A DNA stretch of 64,000 bases from Paramecium octaurelia (Eukaryota > Ciliophora > Oligohymenophorea > Peniculida > Parameciidae). Positions 36,029 through 48,562 of this stretch are shown piece by piece (within the stretch, counting starts at the first letter, position 1; each line of letters begins with the position of its first letter). A program made the position numbers and the translations under genes. The notes under the pieces were generated by a model. That model was not told the DNA's origin and did not search any database. It saw nothing but the letters and a program-made list of their open reading frames with translations. The DNA is taken from the NCBI GenBank assembly GCA_905182995.1, contig CAJJDP010000150.1, positions 186,001 through 250,000 on the forward strand, read 5' to 3'.

Positions 36029-38240
36029 TCATAATTAATTTTAAAGGATCTATCTTAAAAATTTGTTGTCGTCTTTTAGGCGATAACATTATATTGCTTG
36101 TTTTATTAAATTGAGTGACTCTAAAGAAGCAACTAAAATAAACATTTAAAATACGTTTTTTATCTTAAAATAATAGGGTCTTGCCTTAACGTACTTTATT
36201 TGCTTGATCACATTGCATAATAGTTTATAACCATTCTTTTTATTTAGTTAGAACATTTACTATCAATATTCTATCTCATTACTTAGTGAAGTATAATATG
36301 CATTTTTGTTAATATTAAGGGTGGTTGCATCTTTTAAACATTATATTGCTTCTTAATATTTTCCTTATTTTTCTAGACATTTACCTTATTTTTAAATAAC
36401 AAATACTTTTCCCATCATAATATTCATAGGAATCTCCATTTATTTATATTCCTTGATCCCAAACTTAAATTGCTTCTTCCCATTTATGTTATTTTATTAA
36501 ATTTGAAGCTAAACGAATAAAGTTAACCTTTACCCTTTAAATAATAAAATTAGTATTTAGTTTAATTCAATTAAATCCCATTTTCTATGCACTAATTAAC
36601 TTCTGAAATCTAACCATTTTACTGTAAGACTCGAACTAAATAATTTTAATTAAACTTGACCTTTTTTTTCATAAAATTCAACAGAAGTTTTATTCCTTTC
36701 AACTCCTTAATTCCAAAGCTAAATCACTTCATAACATTTCCCTTTACTTTTTAAAGCTTAGGCTATATTGATGATGATATTTTGATTATTTACATTTTTA
36801 TTCATAGAAAGCTATGTCACCACCATTATATGAAATTCCTAAATCCCAACAATTTATAATTTCTTAGAATGTGCCATATCTTTCTAACGCTTTAACTAAT
36901 AGAATTTAACTTTAAAATACTTTTCTCTTGGTAAAAGAAGATATTATCCTTATTGTTGTTTATTCCATTATTCCAACATTAAATAATTTCCTTAATTTTG
37001 CCTTANTACATATTCAAAAATCTTATGAATTATAAGTATTATTAATATATATTTGGATCAATTAATTCCTTAAAAAATTTTGAATAAAAATACTCAGTAG
37101 TTCTTCCTTTAAGCAAGAAAAATATTAACTAATAAATATTTTTATTTAAAATGAATCGATCGATTTCCTTTAATTTATATTAAATTACACTTAATCAAGT
37201 CAATTAAACCCAAAACTATTGATTAAAGGTCAGCAATATTTATTTTAATATATTTGTGATAAATCATAATTAATTTTAAAGGATCTATCTTAAAAATTTG
37301 TTGTCGTCTTTTAGGCGATAACATTATATTGCTTGTTTTATTAAATTGAGTGACTCTAAAGAAGCAACTAAAATAAACATTTAAAATACGTTTTTTATCT
37401 TAAAATAATAGGGTCTTGCCTTAACGTACTTTATTTGCTTGATCACATTGCATAATAGTTTATAACCATTCTTTTTATTTAGTTAGAACATTTACTATCA
37501 ATATTCTATCTCATTACTTAGTGAAGTATAATATGCATTTTTGTTAATATTAAGGGTGGTTGCATCTTTTAAACATTATATTGCTTCTTAATATTTTCCT
37601 TATTTTTCTAGACATTTACCTTATTTTTAAATAACAAATACTTTTCCCATCATAATATTCATAGGAATCTCCATTTATTTATATTCCTTGATCCCAAACT
37701 TAAATTGCTTCTTCCCATTTATGTTATTTTATTAAATTTGAAGCTAAACGAATAAAGTTAACCTTTACCCTTTAAATAATAAAATTAGTATTTAGTTTAA
37801 TTCAATTAAATCCCATTTTCTATGCACTAATTAACTTCTGAAATCTAACCATTTTACTGTAAGACTCGAACTAAATAATTTTAATTAAACTTGACCTTTT
37901 TTTTCATAAAATTCAACAGAAGTTTTATTCCTTTCAACTCCTTAATTCCAAAGCTAAATCACTTCATAACATTTCCCTTTACTTTTTAAAGCTTAGGCTA
38001 TATTGATGATGATATTTTGATTATTTACATTTTTATTCATAGAAAGCTATGTCACCACCATTATATGAAATTCCTAAATCCCAACAATTTATAATTTCTT
38101 AGAATGTGCCATATCTTTCTAACGCTTTAACTAATAGAATTTAACTTTAAAATACTTTTCTCTTGGTAAAAGAAGATATTATCCTTATTGTTGTTTATTC
38201 CATTATTCCAACATTAAATAATTTCCTTAATTTTGCCTTA
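35772..38240. repeat. Unmerged contig overlap 4 (1,234 bp twice, N at 37006)
   Basis: Bases 35772-37005 and 37007-38240 read the same around one N. The segment contains the 3' third of the TPR-like gene and the start of the intergenic region. Confidence 0.95.
36029..37005 (-). other. Artefactual 3' fragment of the TPR-like gene
   Basis: Left-hand copy of the last exons of the gene at 37264-39371, cut at the N. Overlap artefact. Confidence 0.9.
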
Positions 38241-39371
38241 CTTGGCTAGTGCTTTTGCTAATGTTCATCAAATATCTAAACCTTTATTTTCATAATATAT
38301 AATCATTTTCTTATTATTTTAAATTCCTAATTCCCAGCATTAAATAATTTCATTAAATCGCTTTAAGATTGATAAGGCTCTTACTAAATTTTTTAAACTT
38401 CAATTACCTTTTTATCTATAATATTCAATTTAAAAACAGTTAGACTCTATCCCATTATCCCAACATTCAATTAATTCATCGAATTTTTCCAATTTGCTTA
38501 ATAGTTTAGCTAAACTCTCTAAATTATATACCTTTTTCATAATAAAACTGGAAAGAGTATCTATTTTTTTTAATTCCTTCATTCCAACTTTCAATAGCCT
38601 CTTGATATCTTTTCTGTTAACATAAAGCATTTGCTAATTGAGATCTCAAATTTATTACCTTTCTCTTTGTAATAAATATTTACATTCCAGCTATGGGAAT
38701 TAATATTCGAGCTATTAAGAATTCCTTCGTTCCAACATTGAATTATTTCATTTTTTCTTCCTAATTATTCTAAAACCTTTGCTATTAATAGTAAATAAAA
38801 ATCAAACCTAATAAATAATAAAATGAAAATATGTTAGGATATATCTTAATACATTCTCTACAAAATTGAACAGCTTCTTCAAATTTTTTATTTATTTGTA
38901 ATAAGTTTCCTTTAAATCATTTCAATTTTTAATACCCTTCTCTTCTAAATAAAATATCTTGTCTGTTGAATTTTTAATTTCTTCTTCAATAATTTCCATG
39001 AGTTTCGAATCCCATCTTGCAATCTGTAAAAATTAACCTAATAGATTTTCCATAATTTGGTACGTTTTGAGTAATAAAAATTTGTTTAATCTTTTTTATT
39101 CCTACAATTTTATAACCATTCACCCCAGCATTATTCAGCCTTGTCTAATCTTCCTTCCCTCACTAGAGCCTAAACTAAATATTACTAAAAGCAATTGAAT
39201 ACCTTTGAAAGGATTAATATAACAGGAGTTTGTATCTTTTTGTTATGACGAGCTGGTTACTTCAATTGATTTCTCCTAATCTTAAACATTTATTAGCATC
39301 AATTCTATATAAATACCCTATTTTGTACTTTGAACTTCATCAACTAGTTCATTATCATTCCAGTCTTACAT
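37264..39371 (-). CDS. TPR-like repeat protein with one exon per repeat
   Basis: 577 residues assembled from 16 exons; the 15 introns (22-31 nt, 374 nt in total) restore the frame exactly. From about residue 60 the protein is an array of 34-36-residue helical repeats with consensus ...ALxxLxxFxEaIxCWxxGIxxN...FYxxKG, a TPR/SEL1-like solenoid. Every intron sits at the same place in the repeat and in the same phase (after the first base of the codon following the aromatic/Lys end), so each middle exon is one repeat. Examples: LSKLEKFDELIECWDNGIES; ERYGTFQEIINCWDLGIS. A tetratricopeptide array would serve as a protein-binding scaffold. Start ATG 39371 follows non-coding sequence and reads MQDWNDNELVDEVQS. 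Divergent from RTEL1. Confidence 0.85.
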
Positions 39372-39986
39372 TACAGTATTGTTTTTTATAAATTAATTTT
39401 AAATTTATTGACATCAGGGAATAATATTATAAATTTTATTAATGTGATGGTTTAATTATTTCTAAAATAGATGATCCAACTTTAAATTCCATTAATAAAA
39501 TACTTATTCTTGAATCAATCCTAATCTTAAAACATCATAAAAACTAGAATTATAGAATAAAATAGGGCTCATCATATAAAAATACATTCTCGAAGCTAAT
39601 TCAATTGTTGTTTCAATTGAATATCAATAGCATCGTATACAATCTAGCAATGATAATTCTATATAAAAATTATAACTCTTGATTTATTACTATTGGAGAT
39701 AATTTTAATTGAATATGTTTTGAATGTATCTCACCTAAAGGAGAATGAAAGAATACTTAGTAAATTTATTAATGAAATTGAATTCTATTTTAAATATAAA
39801 GGAGAAATTATTGTACAATATCCAAAGCATTACAACAAAACTGAATAAATTTTTATTAATATTTAATAATTAATCATTCTATTATTCCAAAACTATTGAT
39901 TTCTATTTTTCAAATGGGAATATTGACTTTAAACCAATGATATATTATTAATTAAAATAATGAATTAGAATACTCATATTAACTTA
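39372..39986. other. Divergent intergenic region
   Basis: 615 bp between the TPR-like gene (minus) and the RTEL1-like helicase (plus). No supported frame; presumably both promoters. Confidence 0.5.
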
Positions 39987-42714
39987 ATGGACGAAGATTC
40001 AGAGATGAAATAAGTGGGGAATTCAGAAATTCAAATCAATGAAGAATTGTGCAATATTTAAGAAAAATTAAATATAGAGAATACTGAGATATATTTTCCT
40101 CACAAACCTTATGATGTTCAAGTAAAGTATATGGAAAGCGTAGTCCAAATATTAGATAAGAAATATAATGGATTGTAAGATAATCTTAACTATCAAACAT
40201 TAGATTAGAATCTCCAACCGGAACAGGTAAGACTTTATGTTTGTTATGTTCAACTATGGGTTGGCTCCATAAACATAGAAAAGAGCAAAAGAAATCTGGT
40301 ACTCCTAGCAATTTAAAAATAATTTATGCTTCAAGAACTCATGCACAATTACAATAAGTAGCTTAAGAATTAAAGAGAACTGTTTATGCACCAAATATAT
40401 CTATGGTTGGTTCAAGAGATTAATATTGTTTATTAGATTTTTCTAATTTGAAAGGAAATTCTTTAATATAAGCTTGCAGAAGGTTGGTTAAAAGAAATAG
40501 GTGTTAATTTTATGACAAAGAATCTTTACCAAATATAGCTGCTAAAAATTGTAAATTGATCAATTCTTTAGAAGAATCTAAATAATTTGGGCATAATACT
40601 AAGACCTGCCCTTATTACTTTGAAAGAGAAAGATTAGCAAATGCTGATTTAATATTATTACCATACAACTATTTACTAGATAATGAATTTTCAAATATTG
40701 TTAATACAGAAAACTCAATTATTATTTTTGATGAAGCTCATAATGTTCCTAAAACTGCTGAAGATGGATAATCATTTTTTATGAATGAAACAATAGTTTA
40801 AGAAGCCAAAAAAGAGCTAGAAAGATGGCTGAAAGAATTAAACGAGATGCCTGACTTCTTTTCAGAATTCTAATAAGCGTTAAACTAGAAAAAGCTATCC
40901 TCTTTGAGTTTAAGTGAATATGATGACATTGTCAAAACAATTGGAGCTTTCTCAATTTTTTTGTAAGACTTATAAGGAGCTTCATATTTTGATCAAAAAT
41001 AGAATAATGAATAATGCAAAGTGTTTAATGCTTAATAGGTATTTACTTTCCTTTATGAGAACACTTCTATCAATTAAAAAAATGCAACTACAATATTTTC
41101 AAAAGGAATTAGTCAAGATAATATCTCTTTATATATCTCATTTTGTAAAACAATAATTACTTATATGAGCGAAACATCTTCACATGAGGGTGTTAATTTT
41201 GATTCTTGGACTAGATTTTTAATTAACCTGTATAATTTAGATGATTTTGATGAAGCTTATGATGTTTTTTTTGATGATTAATTAAAATACTTTGACTTCT
41301 ATAAGTTAGCTGTAATAAAGAATAACTAGAATTAAATATCTCTTAATATGTGGTGCTTAGATCCTTCTTTAGCCTTTAAGAAATTGACATAAAAAAATAT
41401 TTATTCCATAATTTTAACTTCCGGTACTTTATCACCTATGGAATCTTGGTAAAGTGAATTATAAATGGAGTTTAAAGTACAATTAAGTAATAAACATGTC
41501 ATAGACATTCGCAATAATGTTAGAGCATTTTAACACTTAAGTTTCGATTTTTCTTATTAAAAAAGAGAAAATGAAGATTAAATTAGAAACTTAGGATTGG
41601 CCATACTAAATTTTTCAAAAATAATAAAGGGCGGAATTATTATTGTATTTTCTTCTTACGGCCTTATGCATAATATTAGGAGGAGATGGGCTAATTAATA
41701 ATTGATATAAAGACTAAATGAAGTGAAAAAATGTTTATGGGAAGAATAAGGAAGTGCTTAATTTCACAATACATTAGAAGTTTTTAAACAAAATGTTCAA
41801 AAAGGAGCTATTCTATTTGCAGTTCATAGAGGAAAAGTTGCAGAAGGAATAGATCTATCTGATGATTTATGCAGAGCAGTATTTTTGATCGGAATTCCTT
41901 ACCCTCCATTGAAGGATTAGAAAATAAAAATAAAGAAGGAATTCTTAGATTAATAACTAGCAAAAAATAAATAAGGTTTGTCTAGTAAAGATTGGTATAT
42001 GCAATAAGCTGTTAGAGCAACTAATTAAGCAATTGGAAGAGTTATTAGGCATATTAATGATTATGGGTAATTATTTTTACTATGCTTAGAGTGATATTCT
42101 TCTGTGATCATAGATTTTTATGGTCGAATATGAAAAATAGTCTATCCAAATGGGTTCAACCAGCCATCCAGCCATGGAAAAATGATGAAGAAGTTCTATC
42201 TAATCTGACAAAATTTTTTTAGACATAAACTTAAGAATAAAATGTATTTAAACAGATTTATAATCAATAAGATAACTAAATTTATTAAGAATAAGAAAGA
42301 AAAAATATTTTTTAGGAAACTCAGAAATATGTGTATTAATAATTTATATAGTGTTCTAATGTGCAACCGCCTCTCGCTATTCCATCTCAATAATAATAAA
42401 ATTAAATTTAATTATCAAACGATATCTAATTCCAAGATTATATTATAACAAATAATAAAAAATAAGAAAAACGAATAGAGGAATTGTCAAGTTAAGAATT
42501 GATGGAATTATTAGATTAAGAATATGATTAAGGTTCAGATTAATGGTAAGATGATTTTTAAAATTAAGAGATTGAAGAATAATCTCAGTCTTCAGAAGAA
42601 TTATTGGAAGAATCTTAAATATCATCCGAAGGATCTTAGCATGAAAGTGAAGGAAATAAAATAAAGAAGATTAAATCTAATAAAACAAATCTAAATGAAC
42701 ACAAAAAAACATGA
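39987..42714 (+). CDS. RTEL1: RTEL1-type Fe-S DNA helicase (XPD/DEAH family)
   Basis: Superfamily-2 5'-3' DNA helicase of the RTEL1/FANCJ/DDX11/XPD group, which dismantles D-loops, T-loops and G-quadruplexes and protects telomeres. 891 residues after removing introns of 29 and 23 nt. Seen: Walker [10 protein letters not shown] (about 63-71), motif Ia YASRTHAQL, the four-Cys Fe-S cluster region ([26 protein letters not shown]), Walker [10 protein letters not shown] (about 245), the motif [15 protein letters not shown], motif [12 protein letters not shown] and motif VI GRVIRH. HINDYG and a CDHRF-type motif after it favour RTEL1 over XPD. The last 190 residues are Gln/Glu-rich and unrelated to the vertebrate harmonin-like domain. 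FANCJ is the next best match. Confidence 0.9.
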
Positions 42715-43054
42715 ACAAAATTTTAGAATTAATAAAATTAACATTTATCATTATATTATAATATCCATTTAACTTAAATAAATACTTAACAATTCCTAAG
42801 GATCAATCAACATATTTTAATTTTGATTTTCAACAATAAACTTTACATATCAATAATGATAGGAAGAATATAACAATTGAATTTTTTTTTTTTTAAACGC
42901 TTTATTATAAATTATCAAATTTTTAAAATATTAAAATATTAAATATACTTTTATCATGTTTCATAAATTTTGATCTATGAAGAGAATAAGTATCAAAATT
43001 TTTTTATTAATATTTTAATTATAATGATATTGTAATGCATATATTTTATTTAAT
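42715..43054. other. Convergent intergenic region
   Basis: 340 bp between the stops of the RTEL1-like gene and WD40 member 2. Very AT-rich; no frame or RNA seen. Confidence 0.5.
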
Positions 43055-44464
43055 TCAATTAATGTATTTTCTTATTTATATTTCTTTTCCTTCACTATCC
43101 CATGTAAGTAAATATTAACCATCTACACTTACCGTTCCAAAAACTTAAGAATTATTAAACTAGATTGAGTAAACGAGAATAAATTCTAAATTCTAATTTA
43201 ATTAGAGGAAATTGACATTTGATCCATTTTTATAAACCAAGAGTGACTTCTGTTTGATAAAATTTTAAGGGAAAAATAAATCAAACTCATTTCCATCCAT
43301 AGTTAAAATTTCTTTAGCTTTATAATATAAATTATCTTTCAATGAATAGATCTGTAGTTTATTACAATTATTAGATTAAAAAGAAAAAGCACTGTTACTA
43401 ATATAACATAAACTATTTCCAAATGATTAAACTTCGATTGTTTAAGTAACAGACCAAATCATATTTTCTTGTTTAATCACTAATAGTGTATTATCCCTTC
43501 CACATGAAATTAATGTATTTTATTATTCATTTAAACATAAACTATGTTAGCAATCTTTATGGGTATATATTGTTTATAATTATAACCATTAATTTTATTT
43601 CCCCCAAAAGATTATTGATTTATCTTTACTTCCAGAAATAATTAAATCCTCTTTATTATTAACAATTATACAATACACCTAATCAGTATGTTGATCTAGA
43701 GTTTATTAAGATATCCATAAATTATTTTATTGTTATGTCCAAATTCTAATTGTGTTATCATCACTACAGGACACAAAGGAATTAAATTGCCCCATAAACA
43801 ACAAGCAATTTACATTTTTTTAATGTTCGCTTAATATCTGGATTTCATCAAGGTTCTCATCCTTTAATAAGAACATCTTTATTTTTTCTTTACATCCTAC
43901 AGCAACGAATTATGAATCCTTATTGATAGCAATTGCTTTACAAATTTCTTCCTGCTTAATTGAAAGTTTCTAAGACAATTCATATCTAAAATTTGTCTTA
44001 ACCCCACTTTAATGGGAATTTTCACAATCCAATTTTTATGTTTTAATATATATTGAATGATTTAAGTTATCTTCATCAAAACGCATTAATGTTTCTTCTA
44101 TTTCATGAATGAAATTCGATTTGTCAAATGAATTTATTTCGCTTAATAGAATGTCTTTAATATTTAAATAATTAGGTAATTATGTCTGAATTTATTGATA
44201 ACCATTAATAAATTAATTGGCATCAATTATTGGGATTTAGCTAATTAATGATTAACATTTCTGAGTTGACTTTTTTATTAGATTAATTTAGGAATCAGTA
44301 CTTTTGATCAATGATTCTAATGCTACATTTATATAATATTTATATTAGTTCAAATTTCCCTTTATTTTTAGGAGCAATGAAATATTGTTATTACATATTT
44401 CTTTATTCTCATAAATTAGGATGTTTTATTATCTCTTAAACTATAATATCAAATTTTGATTCAT
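43055..44464 (-). CDS. Coiled-coil WD40 repeat protein (family member 2)
   Basis: 469 residues, one frame. ATG 44464 has an in-frame TGA two codons upstream, so either this is the true start or an upstream exon is missing. It lacks the Cys knuckle seen in members 1, 3 and 4, which fits a missing N-terminus. Residues about 1-170 are helical (KGNLNQYKYYINVALESL). WD blades begin near residue 175 (AIAINKDSQFVAVGCKEKIK), with SCSDDNTIRIW, ISGSKDKSIIFW and SCGRDNTLLV, and the tail GTVSVDGQYLLTWDSEGK. Closest in this window to member 3 by blade order and tail. Confidence 0.85.
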
Positions 44465-45716
44465 ACGTCCTCATTCTTAAATTCTGCAATACAAAAGAAG
44501 CATAAATTTTTAAACGTTGAGTGTATTTATGATGAATTGTAGAAGATGGGAAACTAATCGTGTTTATTACATTTCTATAAGCTCATTATCTCTAATAAAT
44601 AAATTACAATTAAATTGGTGATGCGAAATATTTTTATCAATCTGCTTTTGGTAAAATAAATACGTGTTAAGTAGAATCAAACTTAATTGCAACCTAAAAA
44701 ATACGCTAAATTCCATTCAGAGTCGTTGATTTTGAGATGGAATCTATTACATAGAAAAGGGATTTTTCAAAGAATATAAATAAGAGAAACTATATAATTA
44801 TAATTATAATCTAGTCTGATTCTTAAGTTTTTTTTATGAAAATACGAATTTGTTGAAATTATCTATAAAATCAATTGCTATATTCCATTTCTTCGTTTAT
44901 TAGAAACATCTTCAACTATTACTTGGCAGAAATTTAATTAAATTATTATAAAACCTACTTAGGTTCAATTGCAATTCTACTCTTATTCACATATTACTTT
45001 ACTTTTCATTATAATTAATTCTCGACTATTTTTTAATTTACTATCTTGAACTTAGCAAACAATATATTGATTATTTGTAATTTAGATTAATTCTTGGATG
45101 ATATATATTCTATTTATTTTTTATAGATTATATCAAGGATTTTTCTCACTGTAGGTCATATAAAGAGAGTTTTCTCATTTCTTATTATTTGAAAAGATTG
45201 GACTACTATATTGTCAGATGCTCTTGAGTTTTTTTAAGAATCATAAAACAAGTCATAAATAATTCACTTAGTCATGATAATTTTGATTCTTTCAATAGAT
45301 GTCTTAAATTTTCTAAAATGTATTTTCTTTATTATGTGGCTGGCTTGATTAAATTAAAAGAGTGCACAAGCTGATAGCAATTAATGAATTTTAAAGAAAT
45401 TAAAAAAATTCATTTCGAAATATTTTCCATTTAGAAATGTCTATTTTTACTCAATATCCACCAATAATATTAAAGAAGCAATAAATATCCTAATTTTATT
45501 AAGCAGTATCTTTTCAATTCAAATTAGAAATTGGTTGTTTTACCTCAACTAAATGGGCTACAAATTAGTTAAAATATCTTAATTATTATTATTATATTTA
45601 TAATATAAACTTATTGCTGTTCTCTAATTTTATTTATATTACTTTTAACAAGGTAATGGTTCTAAATTCTTGTTGAATAATATTTCAATAATTAATTTAA
45701 AAGGAAATTCAATTAA
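44465..45716. other. Divergent intergenic region with no clear gene
   Basis: About 1.25 kb between WD40 members 2 (minus) and 3 (plus). Some open frames near 44530-44650 on the minus strand could include a lost N-terminal exon of member 2 (a Cys/His-containing stretch HHQFNCNLFIRDN), but I could not join them. The rest is AT-rich with no supported gene. Confidence 0.35.
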
Positions 45717-48103
45717 ATGTTCCTTAATAATTGTTAGATACATAAAACTCAGCCAGCGATATATAATATACAAAAAAATCATATTCAATAACCAAAACTT
45801 TGTTAAATGTGTATTCAAGAACTCGATTCTAATATGATTAATTTTTAAGACATAAATCAAGATTTTTTTAATATGTTTTCCTCATAAATTAAAGGACAAT
45901 ATAGCATCAATCAAAAATACATAATTTTTCTTATTAGTTTGAAAGAGAGATTATAGAATTTGAAGTCTCATTTAGAAAATTCTATAGAGAAATTGGTTGA
46001 ATGGCTCAACAATTAGATTATCAATATAATGATTCCAGAAACCCCAGAAGAGTTACTTTAGAAAATAAAAATAATTGATTAAAATTCACTTGTTGAGGGC
46101 GAATTAAAAATAAAAAAATATTTCGATAATTTCAAGGATATCAAGGGAATATTATTGGATAAAATTTCCTCTCTTTTTCAAAATTCTTTGATTAGAACTA
46201 TAAAAGATAATATCCAGAAAATACATTGTGGATTTGGAAATCTATTAGCAGAAGTTAAAGAGATGCAAATAGAAAAAGAAAAGAAATCTAAAAATGCATT
46301 CATTTTAAAAAAATTGGATGATTTTTCTATTAAGGAATATAAAGAATGTTGCGTAATGGCTTTTAATAAAGATTGCTCTATTGTATTAGTGGGATGTCGT
46401 GAAGAAATTAGAGTATATGCGTTTCAAAAAGGATTTATGAATCAAATTCAAAAAATTAGTAATAAACATACAAATAATGTATGGACTTTAAATTTCATGA
46501 AAAAATCAAACAAATTTATATCTGGTAGTTATGATAATACAATTATAATATGGATGAGTAATAAAAATAATTAATATATTTGTTAATAAAAATTAGAGAA
46601 TCATTTAAGCAATGTTTATTGTGTAGTACTAAACACAAATGAAGATTTAATAGTATCAGGAAGTGATGACAAAACAATTAGATTTTGGATAGAGAAGGAT
46701 AAATGGGTATGTTAATAAGTTATAACAGATCACACAGATAGTGTATTTGCGCTTAGTTTGAACGAGAAATAAAATACACTGATTTCTTGTNCAATAAATA
46801 TCCTAATTTTATTAAGCAGTATCTTTTCAATTCAAATTAGAAATTGGTTGTTTTACCTCAACTAAATGGGCTACAAATTAGTTAAAATATCTTAATTATT
46901 ATTATTATATTTATAATATAAACTTATTGCTGTTCTCTAATTTTATTTATATTACTTTTAACAAGGTAATGGTTCTAAATTCTTGTTGAATAATATTTCA
47001 ATAATTAATTTAAAAGGAAATTCAATTAAATGTTCCTTAATAATTGTTAGATACATAAAACTCAGCCAGCGATATATAATATACAAAAAAATCATATTCA
47101 ATAACCAAAACTTTGTTAAATGTGTATTCAAGAACTCGATTCTAATATGATTAATTTTTAAGACATAAATCAAGATTTTTTTAATATGTTTTCCTCATAA
47201 ATTAAAGGACAATATAGCATCAATCAAAAATACATAATTTTTCTTATTAGTTTGAAAGAGAGATTATAGAATTTGAAGTCTCATTTAGAAAATTCTATAG
47301 AGAAATTGGTTGAATGGCTCAACAATTAGATTATCAATATAATGATTCCAGAAACCCCAGAAGAGTTACTTTAGAAAATAAAAATAATTGATTAAAATTC
47401 ACTTGTTGAGGGCGAATTAAAAATAAAAAAATATTTCGATAATTTCAAGGATATCAAGGGAATATTATTGGATAAAATTTCCTCTCTTTTTCAAAATTCT
47501 TTGATTAGAACTATAAAAGATAATATCCAGAAAATACATTGTGGATTTGGAAATCTATTAGCAGAAGTTAAAGAGATGCAAATAGAAAAAGAAAAGAAAT
47601 CTAAAAATGCATTCATTTTAAAAAAATTGGATGATTTTTCTATTAAGGAATATAAAGAATGTTGCGTAATGGCTTTTAATAAAGATTGCTCTATTGTATT
47701 AGTGGGATGTCGTGAAGAAATTAGAGTATATGCGTTTCAAAAAGGATTTATGAATCAAATTCAAAAAATTAGTAATAAACATACAAATAATGTATGGACT
47801 TTAAATTTCATGAAAAAATCAAACAAATTTATATCTGGTAGTTATGATAATACAATTATAATATGGATGAGTAATAAAAATAATTAATATATTTGTTAAT
47901 AAAAATTAGAGAATCATTTAAGCAATGTTTATTGTGTAGTACTAAACACAAATGAAGATTTAATAGTATCAGGAAGTGATGACAAAACAATTAGATTTTG
48001 GATAGAGAAGGATAAATGGGTATGTTAATAAGTTATAACAGATCACACAGATAGTGTATTTGCGCTTAGTTTGAACGAGAAATAAAATACACTGATTTCT
48101 TGT
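45479..48103. repeat. Unmerged contig overlap 5 (1,312 bp twice, N at 46791)
   Basis: Bases 45479-46790 and 46792-48103 read the same around one N. The segment contains the first two thirds of WD40 member 3. Confidence 0.95.
45717..46790 (+). other. Artefactual 5' fragment of WD40 member 3
   Basis: Left-hand copy of the gene at 47030-48562, cut at the N in the middle of a WD blade. Overlap artefact. Confidence 0.9.
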
Positions 48104-48562
48104 AGTTATGACAAGACAATTTTAGTAATAGAGAAATCATTCTCTTTGTAAAGATGGGTCACTATTTAAAAGATAAATGTTGAATATTTTGGATGTAGAT
48201 TATGCTTTATAAACGATAATCAATTCACATTCCAGCCTCAGACTTAAGAACATTTGAGTCTTTATGAATTAAATAGTATCAAGAATGAATATAGTAAAGT
48301 GAAAGATATTGATGTACAATGCGGCACAGATGGATCTTGCTTGTTTCCTCAACAATTTATAAAGTAGAAGGAAATTTTGCTAAATAAAAATGGTTAAAAT
48401 GTTAATTTTATCAGCATTTAAAATTCAAGCTTTCGAACAGAATAATCAATAGACTTTGGTACTGATTAAGTATTCGGTTAATTAAGTGATGACGGATAAT
48501 ACTTGATTACTTGGGATAATAAATCAAAAGAAATACAAATAAGAGAATTAAAAGATATATGA
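47030..48562 (+). CDS. Coiled-coil WD40 repeat protein (family member 3)
   Basis: 510 residues, no intron; end minus start is an exact multiple of three. Residues 1-50 hold Cys/His pairs (FLNNCQIHKTQP, PKLCQMCIQELD) like the knuckle of member 1. A coiled coil follows (about 60-215, ending GFGNLLAEVKEMQIEKEKKS). WD blades from about residue 230: VMAFNKDCSIVLVGCREEIR, ISGSYDNTIIIW, VSGSDDKTIRFW, SCSYDKTILV, and the tail GQLSDDGQYLITWDNKSK. The ATG at 47030 is the first in frame before coding-like sequence; the frame is open further upstream without an ATG. Confidence 0.87.

Noticed and set aside
45645-47173. Twice-occurring 71-residue hydrophobic minus-strand frame
   Set aside because: Antisense to the N-terminus of WD40 member 3 and present twice only because of contig overlap 5.
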